Assembly (NCBI GenBank): GCA_024233345.1
Contig: JACKPT010000016.1
Location: 1 to 64,000 of the forward strand
Length of the DNA stretch: 64,000 nucleotides
Direction: 5' to 3'
Origin: Verrucomicrobiota bacterium
Lineage (GTDB): Bacteria > Verrucomicrobiota > Kiritimatiellia > CAIVKH01
The notes beneath the pieces were generated by a model. The model saw nothing but the letters and a program-made list of their open reading frames with translations. It was not told where the DNA came from and searched no databases. The translations under genes and the position numbers were made by a program. Positions 42,605 through 51,140 of the stretch are shown here, in pieces (positions within the stretch are counted from its first letter, which is position 1; each line of letters begins with the position of its first letter).

Positions 42605-43627
42605 ATGAGTGTATTCCTTCCATGGTCTCGATGGCTTGGCCGGTCGCCGGTGATGGTCGGGTTGGCGCTTGTCCTTTCTTTTTCAGCCCATGCCCAAAGC
42701 AACAGTATCAGTGGTTGGGTCTGGCATGACCTGAATACCAATGGACTGCAGGATATCGGGGAGCCTGCTTTGAACAATTATGTCTTTATCGCTTTGACCA
42801 ATAGTTGGTCGGACCGAATCATTGCCGAGTGCAATGAGTATGGTCATTATACCTTTAGCAATCTTAATCCGGGAATCTATTCCCTTTTGGTTGGTTCCAC
42901 TTCTACGTATTCACACCAACTTCTGTTAACGTTGGTTGATCAAGGAGACGATGACCTTGTCGATAGCGATTTTGAGGAAGCTGGGCTGATAAACAACCTT
43001 GATATATCCAATGGCACGCATCTGGTTTTCGATGCAGGTTTTCGCGACTGGAAGCGCGAACTGACCCTGACGAACTGGATTGTAGGATTCGAGACCGATG
43101 AATCGATTATTGTGGTTGAGGGCGAATCCTTGGAAAGGGTGTGCCGTGTAGAGAATACGGGGGAAACCATCCTGACCCCGGTTGATCTATCCGACTCCGA
43201 ATTCGGTTCAATCGTTACACTGTTTTTCCCCCACTATATAGCCCCTGGTGAAGTCTATTGGTTAACCAATCACTTTTTGGCCAACCACTCAATGACGGGC
43301 TCTATATTGGCGGTGGGCCTCCCGACGGACTTTATGTTTTATTCACTTCGCTACGATCCAGTGGTGGTGTCGAGTGATTATCGGATCATTGTCGTCGATG
43401 CAGACGCAGGAATTGCCAGGGTGGTGCCAGAGGCGAATGCGATGACCTGGACCATGACGAATCTGACGGCGGGTATGTCGGGGGCGTTGGAGCAGGCTAC
43501 GGGTTCGCTCACTTCGATGTGGGAGGAGGTGGCGACTTTCCCGGTGACCGGGTGGACCATGCAATGTTCGGTTCCCTTCAGTAATGACGCCAACCGAGCG
43601 TACCACCGCATCCGCCAATCCTGGTGA
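42605..43627 (+). CDS. Secreted protein with SdrD-B-like domain
   Basis: 340 residues with a signal peptide (VMVGLALVLSFSAHAQ). Residues ~33-130 resemble an SdrD B-type repeat, a calcium-bound beta-sandwich: SGWVWHDLNTNGLQDIGEPALNN then YGHYTFSNLNPGIYSLLV. The rest is strand-rich, and the end, FPVTGWTMQCSVPFSNDANRAYHRIRQSW, is typical of secreted proteins in this lineage. Its base composition is near 50% GC, visibly lower than its neighbours, suggesting transfer or relaxed selection. It is convergent with the outer-membrane protein gene. Confidence 0.75.
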   Translation: MSVFLPWSRWLGRSPVMVGLALVLSFSAHAQSNSISGWVWHDLNTNGLQDIGEPALNNYVFIALTNSWSDRIIAECNEYGHYTFSNLNPGIYSLLVGSTSTYSHQLLLTLVDQGDDDLVDSDFEEAGLINNLDISNGTHLVFDAGFRDWKRELTLTNWIVGFETDESIIVVEGESLERVCRVENTGETILTPVDLSDSEFGSIVTLFFPHYIAPGEVYWLTNHFLANHSMTGSILAVGLPTDFMFYSLRYDPVVVSSDYRIIVVDADAGIARVVPEANAMTWTMTNLTAGMSGALEQATGSLTSMWEEVATFPVTGWTMQCSVPFSNDANRAYHRIRQSW

Positions 43628-43639
43628 TCAGGGTCGCAG

Positions 43640-44392
43640 TCACCATCTGAAGCTCATCGCCACCCCCCCATAGAGCTCTTCTTCCTCGAAGTCGTCGATG
43701 GCCGCGAGGGGTAGGGTGTAGGCGATGAAGGGGGTGAGGGTCAGGGTTTCGTTGATGGCATAGGGGGCCTTGAGTGTGAACAGGGCATGGTTGGGGAGGT
43801 TGTTGTCGATATAGTAACGCAGGGCATATCCATATTCGGCGGAGAGGGTCAGGCTCAGTTGCCCGTTCAGCGTTTGATAGAACTCGCCGATCGCCCGCAG
43901 GATGTGGCCGTTTGCTTCGGTATCGTATTGATCCCGCACCTGCAAAAAGACAGGACCGGAGGCGTAGGAAAGATGCATCGCAAACTCATGCGACTGGTCG
44001 CTGGTCTCAAAGGGTACCTCGAGGTAGTTGAAGAGTGAGTAGGCGACTCCCCCGCTCAGGGTGTCGGTCAGGGTCCGGTCCACCCCAGTGTAGAGATCAA
44101 TCTCGTGATAGGTGCCATCGGTCAGGTAGCCATACCAGCCGCCGCCCCATACCGTGGTTTGCGCATCAAGAGCCGACGAAAGATACAGGTCGGCATGATA
44201 CAGGTGACGGCTCAGGCGGTAGCCATAGAGAACGTAACGGCTGTCATAACCGATCGTAGCCGTGCTGTCGATGGATGCCGCCCGGGCCGATTGCAGGTGG
44301 GGGAACAGGAGGCAGAACAGCAGCATGGGTTGGAGCAGCCATCGGGGGGCGTGGCAACGGATCACTTTTATCAAAGGTAAGGGTGGGTTCAT
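43640..44392 (-). CDS. Predicted outer-membrane protein behind the thiamine transporter
   Basis: 250 residues with a signal peptide (WLLQPMLLFCLLFPHLQSARA) and a strand pattern rich in Tyr and Gly: ATIGYDSRYVLYGYRLSRHLYHADLYLSS, TVWGGGWYGYL, GVAYSLFNYLEV, ending ELYGGVAMSFRW with the terminal aromatic typical of barrels. It lies 17 bases behind pnuT and therefore probably under the same TPP riboswitch. An outer-membrane channel for thiamine is a reasonable inference. Confidence 0.78.
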   Translation of the reverse strand: MNPPLPLIKVIRCHAPRWLLQPMLLFCLLFPHLQSARAASIDSTATIGYDSRYVLYGYRLSRHLYHADLYLSSALDAQTTVWGGGWYGYLTDGTYHEIDLYTGVDRTLTDTLSGGVAYSLFNYLEVPFETSDQSHEFAMHLSYASGPVFLQVRDQYDTEANGHILRAIGEFYQTLNGQLSLTLSAEYGYALRYYIDNNLPNHALFTLKAPYAINETLTLTPFIAYTLPLAAIDDFEEEELYGGVAMSFRW

Positions 44393-44409
44393 GGCTATCG
44401 GTTCCTGGT

Positions 44410-45063
44410 TCAGGGTTGATGTTGCTTGATGGATTTTTGCCATTGGACCCAACCGTAGATGCCGAGTCCGAGAAACAATGCATACTGAATCGAATAGAGA
44501 GGCGCGTCCTTGATCCAATAAATGTGGATGCCAAGGACATTGACAATCAGCCAACCCACCCAGTTCTCCATCCGCTTGCGGGCTTGAAGAAATTGAGCGA
44601 AGTAGTTGAGCACGGTGGTGGTGGAATCACGCCAGAGCAGGGAAGGTTCGGGAATCCAGCTCACGTGGGAGGCGAGCAGGGTGATGCCGGCCGCCCACAG
44701 CACAATGGCGGCGGCTGCGACCACGATCAGCATGGCCTGTCGCGGCAAAGGCAGCCAGGTGGGGACAAAGGGTTTCTCCTCAGCGAGGGTCCCGGAGCCC
44801 CGGCGGTGCCAGACCACCCAGCAGTAGATCTGAATCGGGATGTAGGTCGCGTAGAGGATCCCGTCGGAGACCAGTTGCCATTCGACCATGGCGAGGTAGG
44901 TGGAAATGGCTGCCCATGCGATCCCGATCGGCCAGCCGAGTATTTTTTCCCGGGCGATCAGGATGACTCCGGTTACCCCGCACAGGGTGGCGATGATTTC
45001 CAGCGGGGTGGACCCCAAGAGGTAGCGCCATTCAATAGCCCCGAAAATCAGATGTTCCGTCAT
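44410..45063 (-). CDS. pnuT: PnuC-family thiamine transporter
   Basis: Facilitates uptake of a vitamin trapped by phosphorylation. 217 residues, about seven membrane helices, with the PnuC signatures ILGWPIGIAWAAISTYLA, PIQIYCWVVWHRR and WVGWLIVNVLGIHIYWIKD. PnuC proteins carry nicotinamide riboside, but a TPP riboswitch and attenuator stand directly upstream, which identifies this one as the thiamine type PnuT. The ATG at 45063 follows GCAGGAGAAAG. Confidence 0.92.
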   Translation of the reverse strand: MTEHLIFGAIEWRYLLGSTPLEIIATLCGVTGVILIAREKILGWPIGIAWAAISTYLAMVEWQLVSDGILYATYIPIQIYCWVVWHRRGSGTLAEEKPFVPTWLPLPRQAMLIVVAAAAIVLWAAGITLLASHVSWIPEPSLLWRDSTTTVLNYFAQFLQARKRMENWVGWLIVNVLGIHIYWIKDAPLYSIQYALFLGLGIYGWVQWQKSIKQHQP

Positions 45064-45108
45064 TGCTTTCTCCTGCATTAGCCGGAGGGTCGAAACCTCC
45101 CGGCCGGG

Positions 45109-45140
45109 AAAAAGAAAACCCACCGGTTCAAATGGCGGGT
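45109..45140 (-). terminator. Riboswitch expression platform, intrinsic terminator
   Basis: On the minus strand ACCCGCC and GGTGGGT form a seven-pair stem (one G-U) around a nine-base loop, followed by TTTTCTTTTT. It lies between the TPP aptamer and the pnuT start, so ligand binding is expected to switch transcription off by premature termination. Confidence 0.8.
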
Positions 45141-45165
45141 CGAGCTTCCACAGACGGAAAACATC

Positions 45166-45258
45166 GACTTCCTTCGGCGGTACGAACCGCATCAGGTTCC
45201 AAGGGTCTCCCACGCGGGATCTCAGCGAGTGGCCTTTTCTGGCGACCGCTCCCCTGTC
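45166..45258 (-). ncRNA. TPP riboswitch (THI element)
   Basis: Reading the minus strand, GGGGAGC opens the aptamer, GCTGAGAT follows as the pyrimidine-sensing loop, GAGACCC comes next, then GAACCTGATGCGGTTCGTACC and CGAAGGAAGTC, the pyrophosphate-sensing helix and closing stem. All conserved boxes of the thiamine-pyrophosphate aptamer are present in order. It controls pnuT and probably the outer-membrane gene behind it. Confidence 0.95.
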
Positions 45259-45348
45259 GAACTGGAAGCCAGACTAGCGAGCCGCCGGGGAGGAGGCAAG
45301 GGGTTTCGGATGCGAAAAAATATTTGGGGGGAAATTAGCGCAAACGGG

Positions 45349-45369
45349 GCTTCACCACATGGGTGAAGC
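45349..45369. repeat. Hairpin GCTTCACC / GGTGAAGC
   Basis: Perfect eight-pair stem around a five-base loop, in the gap between the GH13 gene and the riboswitch. It shares the CCACATGG core with the larger inverted repeat next to it. Confidence 0.6.
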
Positions 45370-45390
45370 TGAATCAATCGTATCACGGGC

Positions 45391-45438
45391 TCGCATAGCT
45401 CGCCTCTCCACATGGTTGTGGAGGGCAGAGCTATGCGA
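45391..45438. repeat. 48-base imperfect inverted repeat downstream of the GH13 gene
   Basis: TCGCATAGCTC (45391-45401) pairs exactly with GAGCTATGCGA (45428-45438), and an inner stem CTCCACA / TGTGGAG continues around a tight loop. No T-run follows on either strand. It lies 54 bases past the GH13 stop. It could be a 3'-end stabiliser, a bidirectional terminator of unusual type or a small mobile palindrome. Confidence 0.65.
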
Positions 45439-45491
45439 TGCCGAAGTGTCGCCAAAGATTAAGGTGCTGGATCCATGGATTCAGGAGAAGA

Positions 45492-48400
45492 TCAGTTGTC
45501 GGCGGGGAGGATTTGGATCCGATAGAAGCCTTCCACGGTGGCGTTGGTGACGTAGAGGGTGTGGACACCTCCGGTACCGGGGGTCGGAGCAGGGTTGACG
45601 GGTTGCCATGTGGGGGTGTGGATGAGGTCGGAGGCGAAGAAGATCTGGTAGGTGGAGGAGGTAAAGCCCATCCATTGGAGGGTTGCAGCATGGTCTTGGT
45701 CAGGAGGCGCGGCTTGACGGAGACTGGTGCCGACGGTGGGGTCAAGGGGATCGCCTCCACTGAGGTTTTCATCACCATCGCTCAGGCTGTCGCCATCGGT
45801 ATCCACAATCCGGGCTCCGGTTTCCCCCGGGTCGCGCACCCCATTGCGATTGATATCCTCGTCGATATCCGGAATACCATCGCCGTCGGTATCAAATTGA
45901 GAGAATTCAAGCACATAGTATTCATCGGACTCGAGGTCTTCATTGGTCGTGACCGGGGGCGGGTTCTGGTAGGTACTGACGAGTGCTCCGCCATCGGCCG
46001 TTTCATAGGGGACCACTGCGAGGTACAGGCGGTCGGGAATCCCGCCGAAGACGTCGATCACGTTGAGTGTCCCCTCCAGGTAGCCGCCATTGTTGTAGGT
46101 GGTGGCGGCGGGGTGGGAAAGATCCATGCTGTCATTGATGAACCACCCGGAGAAGTCACTGTCATTTTCATCGGCAAGGAAATGTTTGAGACCCTGGTTA
46201 CTGCCACGCTTGGCCCAGGGAGCGTTGGCGGGAACCGCCGGATCGTCGGTAATGAAAATAAAGTGGTCATTGCCTTCGCCGGCATCCGCGGTTGCGACAT
46301 AGAGTAGCTCGCCATTAAAATCGGCATAGAGGGGAAGGGCGCCATCCCGCTGCAGGGTCGCGAGTTCAAGGTCGTTCAATTGTCCGTTGATGATATACTG
46401 TTTCAGGACGACTTCGCCGGGGGGCGGTGCATTGGTGTTGCTCCCTCCCTCGATTTCTCCGGTGACCAGATTCAGCTTCAGATATTCATCGGCATCGATG
46501 TTTTGATCGAGGTCGGTGGACGCCGGGGTCAGGTAGTCCGGGATCAGGCTCCCCCCGTCCGGATTTTGGTACGGCGCGACGGCGATATAGATATACTGCA
46601 GGTTGGTGCCGTACTGTTCGTAGAGATTGATCACACCTTCCATCACGCCATCATTGGGGCCGGTTTTGGCGTTGGCGCTGGCATTGACCTGGTACCAGGC
46701 GATAAAGTCGTTGTCATTTTCGTCGGCGAGGAAGGGGCCATCCGAGGCCACGGTCCCGATCTTATTCCAACTGGGAAAGGCCTCGGGGGTTGAATCAGTG
46801 GGATCATCATCGAGGAAAATGAAGTGATCATTGCCTTCCCCGGCATCGTAGGTGGCAAGGTAGAGGGCTCCGACCGCTGGATCAAACTGGGCGTACAGGA
46901 TCATCCGGTTAAAGATCAGTTGGGGAACCCCCGGGTCGAGGATGCCATCCATGACATAGCTTCCCAGTGCCTGGTTGTCACCGCCGCCGGAGGCCCCGGT
47001 GTAGAAGAAACTTTCAAACCCTGAGCCGGTAGACAGGCTGGCGGTGCTGAGGGCATTGGATGCAATCTGGATAACGTAGCGGACGTCAGCCTGGAGGGAA
47101 AACTGGGGCTGGTAGGTCATGCGCCGATCGCCATTGGACCAGGAAAAGGTGCCCTGGGCGGCCGGGGTTATGGAAAAGGCGTTTTCCACCATGGCGGTAT
47201 TCATCGGCTGGTCGAAGTCGATCACGATGGCCCGATCGCGAAGCACCTCCGCCTCATCATGTGCGGGGGAACAGGCGGTGATGGTCGGGGGGAGGGTCTG
47301 CTGTTCCTGCTGGGGTACAAGAATCGCCGAGGCGTGAGCCGGCAGGGTCAGGCCGATCTGCCCCGGCAGCGTCATGTTTGCGCCAACAATGAGGTTCGAC
47401 AGGTTTCCCAGGACATCGATGAGAACCGTACCATTGGTCAGGGTGGACTGAGGGCCATTCCCGAACCAGGTCGGGGTTTGGGGTTGATCGGAGGTGTTGA
47501 AGGCCACCACCACGGTTTGGGTGTTGAGGATTTTGGTGTACACAAAGATGCCGGGACCGTCGAAATTCTCCCAGCGGTTTGAGAAGGAGCCGAGGCGTAA
47601 GGCGGGATAGGCCTCACGCAGCAGGTTCAGTTTGCGCACATGCAGAAACAGGTCGTGGGTCATGTTGAAGTTGTCCCCGAGCGAATCGTCGAACTCAAAC
47701 TCCCCGTCAAACATATCTTCGCGGTCATACGGATCCTGCCCGCCGTTGAACCCCTGTTCCGTCCCGTAGTACAGGCAGGGGACTTGGCGGGAGGTATAAA
47801 GAAAGGTCAGCGCCGGTTTCAGAGCTGTCTGGTTGCGGTTGAGTTTGCCGTCGGACAGCAGTCGGGGCATATCGTGGTTGTCGAGGAAGTTTACAAGCTG
47901 GTAGCGCGCATTCTCGGCATAGTGGCCGATATTGGCAGACCGGGAGGCGAGATGATACGTGGCCTGCCCCCAGACAAAGACGCTCTCCATGGTATCCCGC
48001 ATCGGAAAGTACAGGGAGGAATTGAAGCGGTTGGTGGCGGTAAAGGGGCCGACCTCTTCATCCGAACCGCGCCAGGCCTCGGCGTAGATGAAAAAATTAC
48101 TTTTGCCGAGGGTTTCTGCGTGGTCATACATCGCGGGCAGGAATTGCTCCCAGAAGTCCATCTCCACGTGCCGGGCGGTATCGACCCGGAAGCCATCGCA
48201 ATCGGTCGCGGAAATCAGGGCTTCAAAGAGCGTGATGAGGTTGGTGCGGACGGTGGGATGTTCGGTGCGGATGCCGTCGAGACCCATGAAGTCACCGAGG
48301 ATTGCCTGTTCGGGGTCTTCCCAGTTGTCCACATTGCCATAGTTGTGAAGGTAGTCCAGGTTATCGAAGGGGGGGGCATGACGACGAGATGCGTTTCGCC

Positions 48401-48965
48401 AGCGGAGATTGTATCCTGCAGAATTGAAGGAGGGGTAACCGAAATCGGTGGAGGTGGCGAGGTCGCCAAGATGGTTTTGTACGACATCAATGATGACATA
48501 AATACCCCGGTCATGCGCGGCATCGACGAAATTACGCAGATCATCCAGGGTTCCCCAGTGGGGGTCGATGGCGGTGAAATCGCGGGCCGCGTAGCCGTGG
48601 AAGGAGCCATTGACATTCAGGTGAACCGGTGAGATCCAGACCGCCTTGGCGCCGAGCATTTGCAGGTAATCCAGTTTCTGTTCCAACCCCTCGAAGTCAC
48701 CCCCGTGAATGGAAATTGTGCCATAGGGATTGGTATCCCCGTCCGGATTGTCATCATTGTTGAGGGGATCCCCGTCATAAAACCGATCCGTGATGACGTG
48801 ATAAATATTGATGTTCCGCCAGTCATCGGGTGAGGCCGTGTAGGTAAAACCCGGGGTATCCACATCACGAGCGGGGAGTGGCTCCCAGGCCATGGCTGCC
48901 GGTAACGCGGAGGCGGACAGCACTGCCCAACCAAGGAAGTGGTAGACGTTATAGGGCCTTGTCAT
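45492..48965 (-). CDS. Large secreted GH13 alpha-amylase-family glycosidase with duplicated modules
   Basis: Extracellular alpha-glucan-active enzyme of 1157 residues. A signal-like N-terminus is followed by the GH13 barrel: nucleophile Asp near 262 (DGFRVDTARH), acid Glu near 294 (YAEAW) and transition-state Asp near 361 (FLDNHDMPR). An amylase C-domain, then a bacterial Ig-like domain (about 560-655), come next. Residues ~662-830 and ~851-1020 are two copies of one module marked by DAGEGNDHFIF and FLADENDxDF. Calcium-type repeats (DTDGDGIPDIDEDINRNGV) and a C-terminal domain finish it. Substrate could be starch, maltodextrin or pullulan-like glucan. Confidence 0.92.
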   Translation of the reverse strand: MTRPYNVYHFLGWAVLSASALPAAMAWEPLPARDVDTPGFTYTASPDDWRNINIYHVITDRFYDGDPLNNDDNPDGDTNPYGTISIHGGDFEGLEQKLDYLQMLGAKAVWISPVHLNVNGSFHGYAARDFTAIDPHWGTLDDLRNFVDAAHDRGIYVIIDVVQNHLGDLATSTDFGYPSFNSAGYNLRWRNASRRHAPPFDNLDYLHNYGNVDNWEDPEQAILGDFMGLDGIRTEHPTVRTNLITLFEALISATDCDGFRVDTARHVEMDFWEQFLPAMYDHAETLGKSNFFIYAEAWRGSDEEVGPFTATNRFNSSLYFPMRDTMESVFVWGQATYHLASRSANIGHYAENARYQLVNFLDNHDMPRLLSDGKLNRNQTALKPALTFLYTSRQVPCLYYGTEQGFNGGQDPYDREDMFDGEFEFDDSLGDNFNMTHDLFLHVRKLNLLREAYPALRLGSFSNRWENFDGPGIFVYTKILNTQTVVVAFNTSDQPQTPTWFGNGPQSTLTNGTVLIDVLGNLSNLIVGANMTLPGQIGLTLPAHASAILVPQQEQQTLPPTITACSPAHDEAEVLRDRAIVIDFDQPMNTAMVENAFSITPAAQGTFSWSNGDRRMTYQPQFSLQADVRYVIQIASNALSTASLSTGSGFESFFYTGASGGGDNQALGSYVMDGILDPGVPQLIFNRMILYAQFDPAVGALYLATYDAGEGNDHFIFLDDDPTDSTPEAFPSWNKIGTVASDGPFLADENDNDFIAWYQVNASANAKTGPNDGVMEGVINLYEQYGTNLQYIYIAVAPYQNPDGGSLIPDYLTPASTDLDQNIDADEYLKLNLVTGEIEGGSNTNAPPPGEVVLKQYIINGQLNDLELATLQRDGALPLYADFNGELLYVATADAGEGNDHFIFITDDPAVPANAPWAKRGSNQGLKHFLADENDSDFSGWFINDSMDLSHPAATTYNNGGYLEGTLNVIDVFGGIPDRLYLAVVPYETADGGALVSTYQNPPPVTTNEDLESDEYYVLEFSQFDTDGDGIPDIDEDINRNGVRDPGETGARIVDTDGDSLSDGDENLSGGDPLDPTVGTSLRQAAPPDQDHAATLQWMGFTSSTYQIFFASDLIHTPTWQPVNPAPTPGTGGVHTLYVTNATVEGFYRIQILPADN

Positions 48966-49148
48966 GGTGTTATCATATCCCGGAGATCTACTTGTGTAAA
49001 GGGCTTTACTTCGGGGTGTCGATTTGGTTGTGCATCCTCGGACACGCCGATTACCAAGCTGCGGTACTCCGACGAACCGGTGGGATGGCCTGGGGGATGG
49101 CGGGTTGGTGAATTCGAGGGCCGAGTACCGCCCACATCGTGATCAGTT

Positions 49149-49880
49149 TCACCGACCGGTGCAGAAACTGAACATCGCGATGCCGGCGGCGACCGAGGCG
49201 TTCAGGGAATTAACCCGGCCATGCTGCTGGATGGATGCGACAACATCGGCATTCTCCAGAATCCAGTGGCTGACCGATTTGGCTTCGCCGCCGATCACAA
49301 GCAGGATTTTTTCCCCGCACTGGGAGGGTGCTTTCGAGATTTCCACCGGCCCTTTGGCATCCAGGGCGACCACGGTGTACCCCTCCTCTTTGGCCCGCAT
49401 CACCAATTTGTTGGCGGTGCCTTCACGTGCGATATCGATATGCTCGGTGGCGCCAGCGGATACCTTGACCACCGATGGGTAAATTTCCGGAACCCCCTTT
49501 TCCGGGGTGAGAACGGCGTGGAACCCAAAGACGTCGGCACACCGCAGGATCGCTCCGGTATTGTGCGGGTCCTCCACGTTGTCGAGCAGCAGCAGGTGGG
49601 GCTTCCCAAACAAGGATTCAGCCGAAACATAGGGATAGGGGGAGACACGGAGCACTGCCCCCTGGTGTTCCTTGCTTTCCGCCAGATCCATCAGGCGACC
49701 CTTGTCGACCCATGCGATCTCGATGTGTTTGGACGTCAGATACTGCGAGAGTTTTTTCAGCCGGGAATTGTTGGGCGAATGGGCATTGAGGAACGCCTCG
49801 TGTATCTTGCGCCGTTCACCCCGCAATACTTCGAAGGCGGGATTGATCCCGTAAATATATTCCCAGCGTGATTTTCCCAT
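49149..49880 (-). CDS. rlmB: 23S rRNA 2'-O-methyltransferase RlmB (SpoU family)
   Basis: Methylates a ribose in 23S rRNA using S-adenosylmethionine. 243 residues. YIYGINPAFEVLRG opens the substrate-binding domain; the knotted SPOUT domain shows LLLLDNVEDPHNTGAILRCADVFG, LLVIGGEAKSVS and IQQHGRVNSLNASVAAGIAMF, the three family motifs. It follows mdh after 75 bases in the same direction. TrmH-like tRNA enzymes are close relatives, but the N-terminal domain favours RlmB. Confidence 0.92.
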   Translation of the reverse strand: MGKSRWEYIYGINPAFEVLRGERRKIHEAFLNAHSPNNSRLKKLSQYLTSKHIEIAWVDKGRLMDLAESKEHQGAVLRVSPYPYVSAESLFGKPHLLLLDNVEDPHNTGAILRCADVFGFHAVLTPEKGVPEIYPSVVKVSAGATEHIDIAREGTANKLVMRAKEEGYTVVALDAKGPVEISKAPSQCGEKILLVIGGEAKSVSHWILENADVVASIQQHGRVNSLNASVAAGIAMFSFCTGR

Positions 49881-49955
49881 CGGGCAGGTTCCGCAGACCG
49901 GCGGGATGCCGTCCCCTGCCGTGGCAGGGGCAGCGTCACGCCGATCCGTTTTGAA

Positions 49956-50960
49956 TTACAGGTTTGGATTCACGGTTTTCCACTGGTCGAGCGGGGGAAG
50001 TACCCCCATCGCCACCACTTCATCGCGCAACTTGGTCAGATGCTGATAGGAAGCCTTGAGTTCGGCCAATTCTTCCGGGGTTCCCTCGGGCATGGCCCAG
50101 GAGACTCCCTCCCGGGTGAGGGTGGTTTCCATCGCCATCATGATCTGGTCGAAGCCCTGATCCGGGGCGTTGACATAGCAACCAACCGGCCACCCATAGC
50201 CCTGTCCATCCATGACCGCTTTCACCATGAGCAGGCTCTGGTGGGAGGGGCTCTGGAAGGAGCTGCGCCCGCGCAATTCGATGATCTTTTTACCGCCTTG
50301 CCGCACATGCTGCTGAATGGCGGCCCACTGGTCGGCGGTGAGGGCGTCGGTCCCAATCAGGGACGCGAGCGGCTTGCCATCGACCGAGGCGGTGCTGGCA
50401 AACGGGGCCATCTGCTCACCGTGCCCGCCATAAGTTCGGCAGCCGGTCACCTTGCTCTGGGCGACACCGAAATGCTGGGCGAGGGCGGTTTGCAACCGGG
50501 TGCTGTCGAGGGCGGCGAGGGTGCCGATTTTGGACGGAGCCAGTCCGCTGTGGACCAAAACCGTCAAGCCAGTGATGTCGGCGGGATTGAAGATCACCGC
50601 TCCGAATTTGAGATCCGGACAGAAAGCCTTGATGTCCTTGCCCAATTGAGCGGCAATTTCACAGTTTCCCTTGAGCAGATCCTCGCGTGTCATGCCTTCC
50701 TTGCGGGGAGCGCCGCCGGAGGAGATCAGATAGCTCGCGCCGGTCAATGCCTCCTTGATATCGGTGGTCCAGGTCACATTGGCATCGGGAAACGAGCAGT
50801 GATAAATCTCTTCCGCCGCACCCTGCAGCCCTTTTTCAAAGGGATCGTACAGGCAGAGATTGGGGGTCAGTCCCAAGGTCAGGGCCGCCTGGGCCATGTT
50901 GGAACCGATGGCGCCGGCAGCTCCAAGCAGTACCAATTTGTCATTTGTTGCGTAGCTCAT
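49956..50960 (-). CDS. mdh: Malate dehydrogenase
   Basis: NAD-linked oxidation of malate to oxaloacetate in the citric acid cycle. 334 residues. KLVLLGAAGAIGSNMAQAAL is the nucleotide loop, SSGGAPRKEGMTREDLLKGN carries the mobile loop, and CRTYGGHGEQMAPF the catalytic His. It is a divergent form closer to the LDH-like MDH branch than to E. coli Mdh, so lactate activity cannot be excluded. The ATG at 50960 follows AAGGAGTAAAC; an earlier in-frame start is rejected. Divergent from the 2-oxo acid dehydrogenase operon. Confidence 0.85.
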   Translation of the reverse strand: MSYATNDKLVLLGAAGAIGSNMAQAALTLGLTPNLCLYDPFEKGLQGAAEEIYHCSFPDANVTWTTDIKEALTGASYLISSGGAPRKEGMTREDLLKGNCEIAAQLGKDIKAFCPDLKFGAVIFNPADITGLTVLVHSGLAPSKIGTLAALDSTRLQTALAQHFGVAQSKVTGCRTYGGHGEQMAPFASTASVDGKPLASLIGTDALTADQWAAIQQHVRQGGKKIIELRGRSSFQSPSHQSLLMVKAVMDGQGYGWPVGCYVNAPDQGFDQIMMAMETTLTREGVSWAMPEGTPEELAELKASYQHLTKLRDEVVAMGVLPPLDQWKTVNPNL

Positions 50961-51140
50961 GTTTACTCCTTGCGTAATCAGTGGATTGAACAGCAAAGAC
51001 TACCCGCGTTCTGGCTCCGGGCAAGGAGAATTGGAAAAAATCGGACGGTCCCGTGGTACGGCTCAATGTTTTGACGAGGCGGCTTGAACAGGTTACAAAC
51101 ATGGGCACAGGAGTTCGTGCCCAGTCACTTGAGTTTCGGA

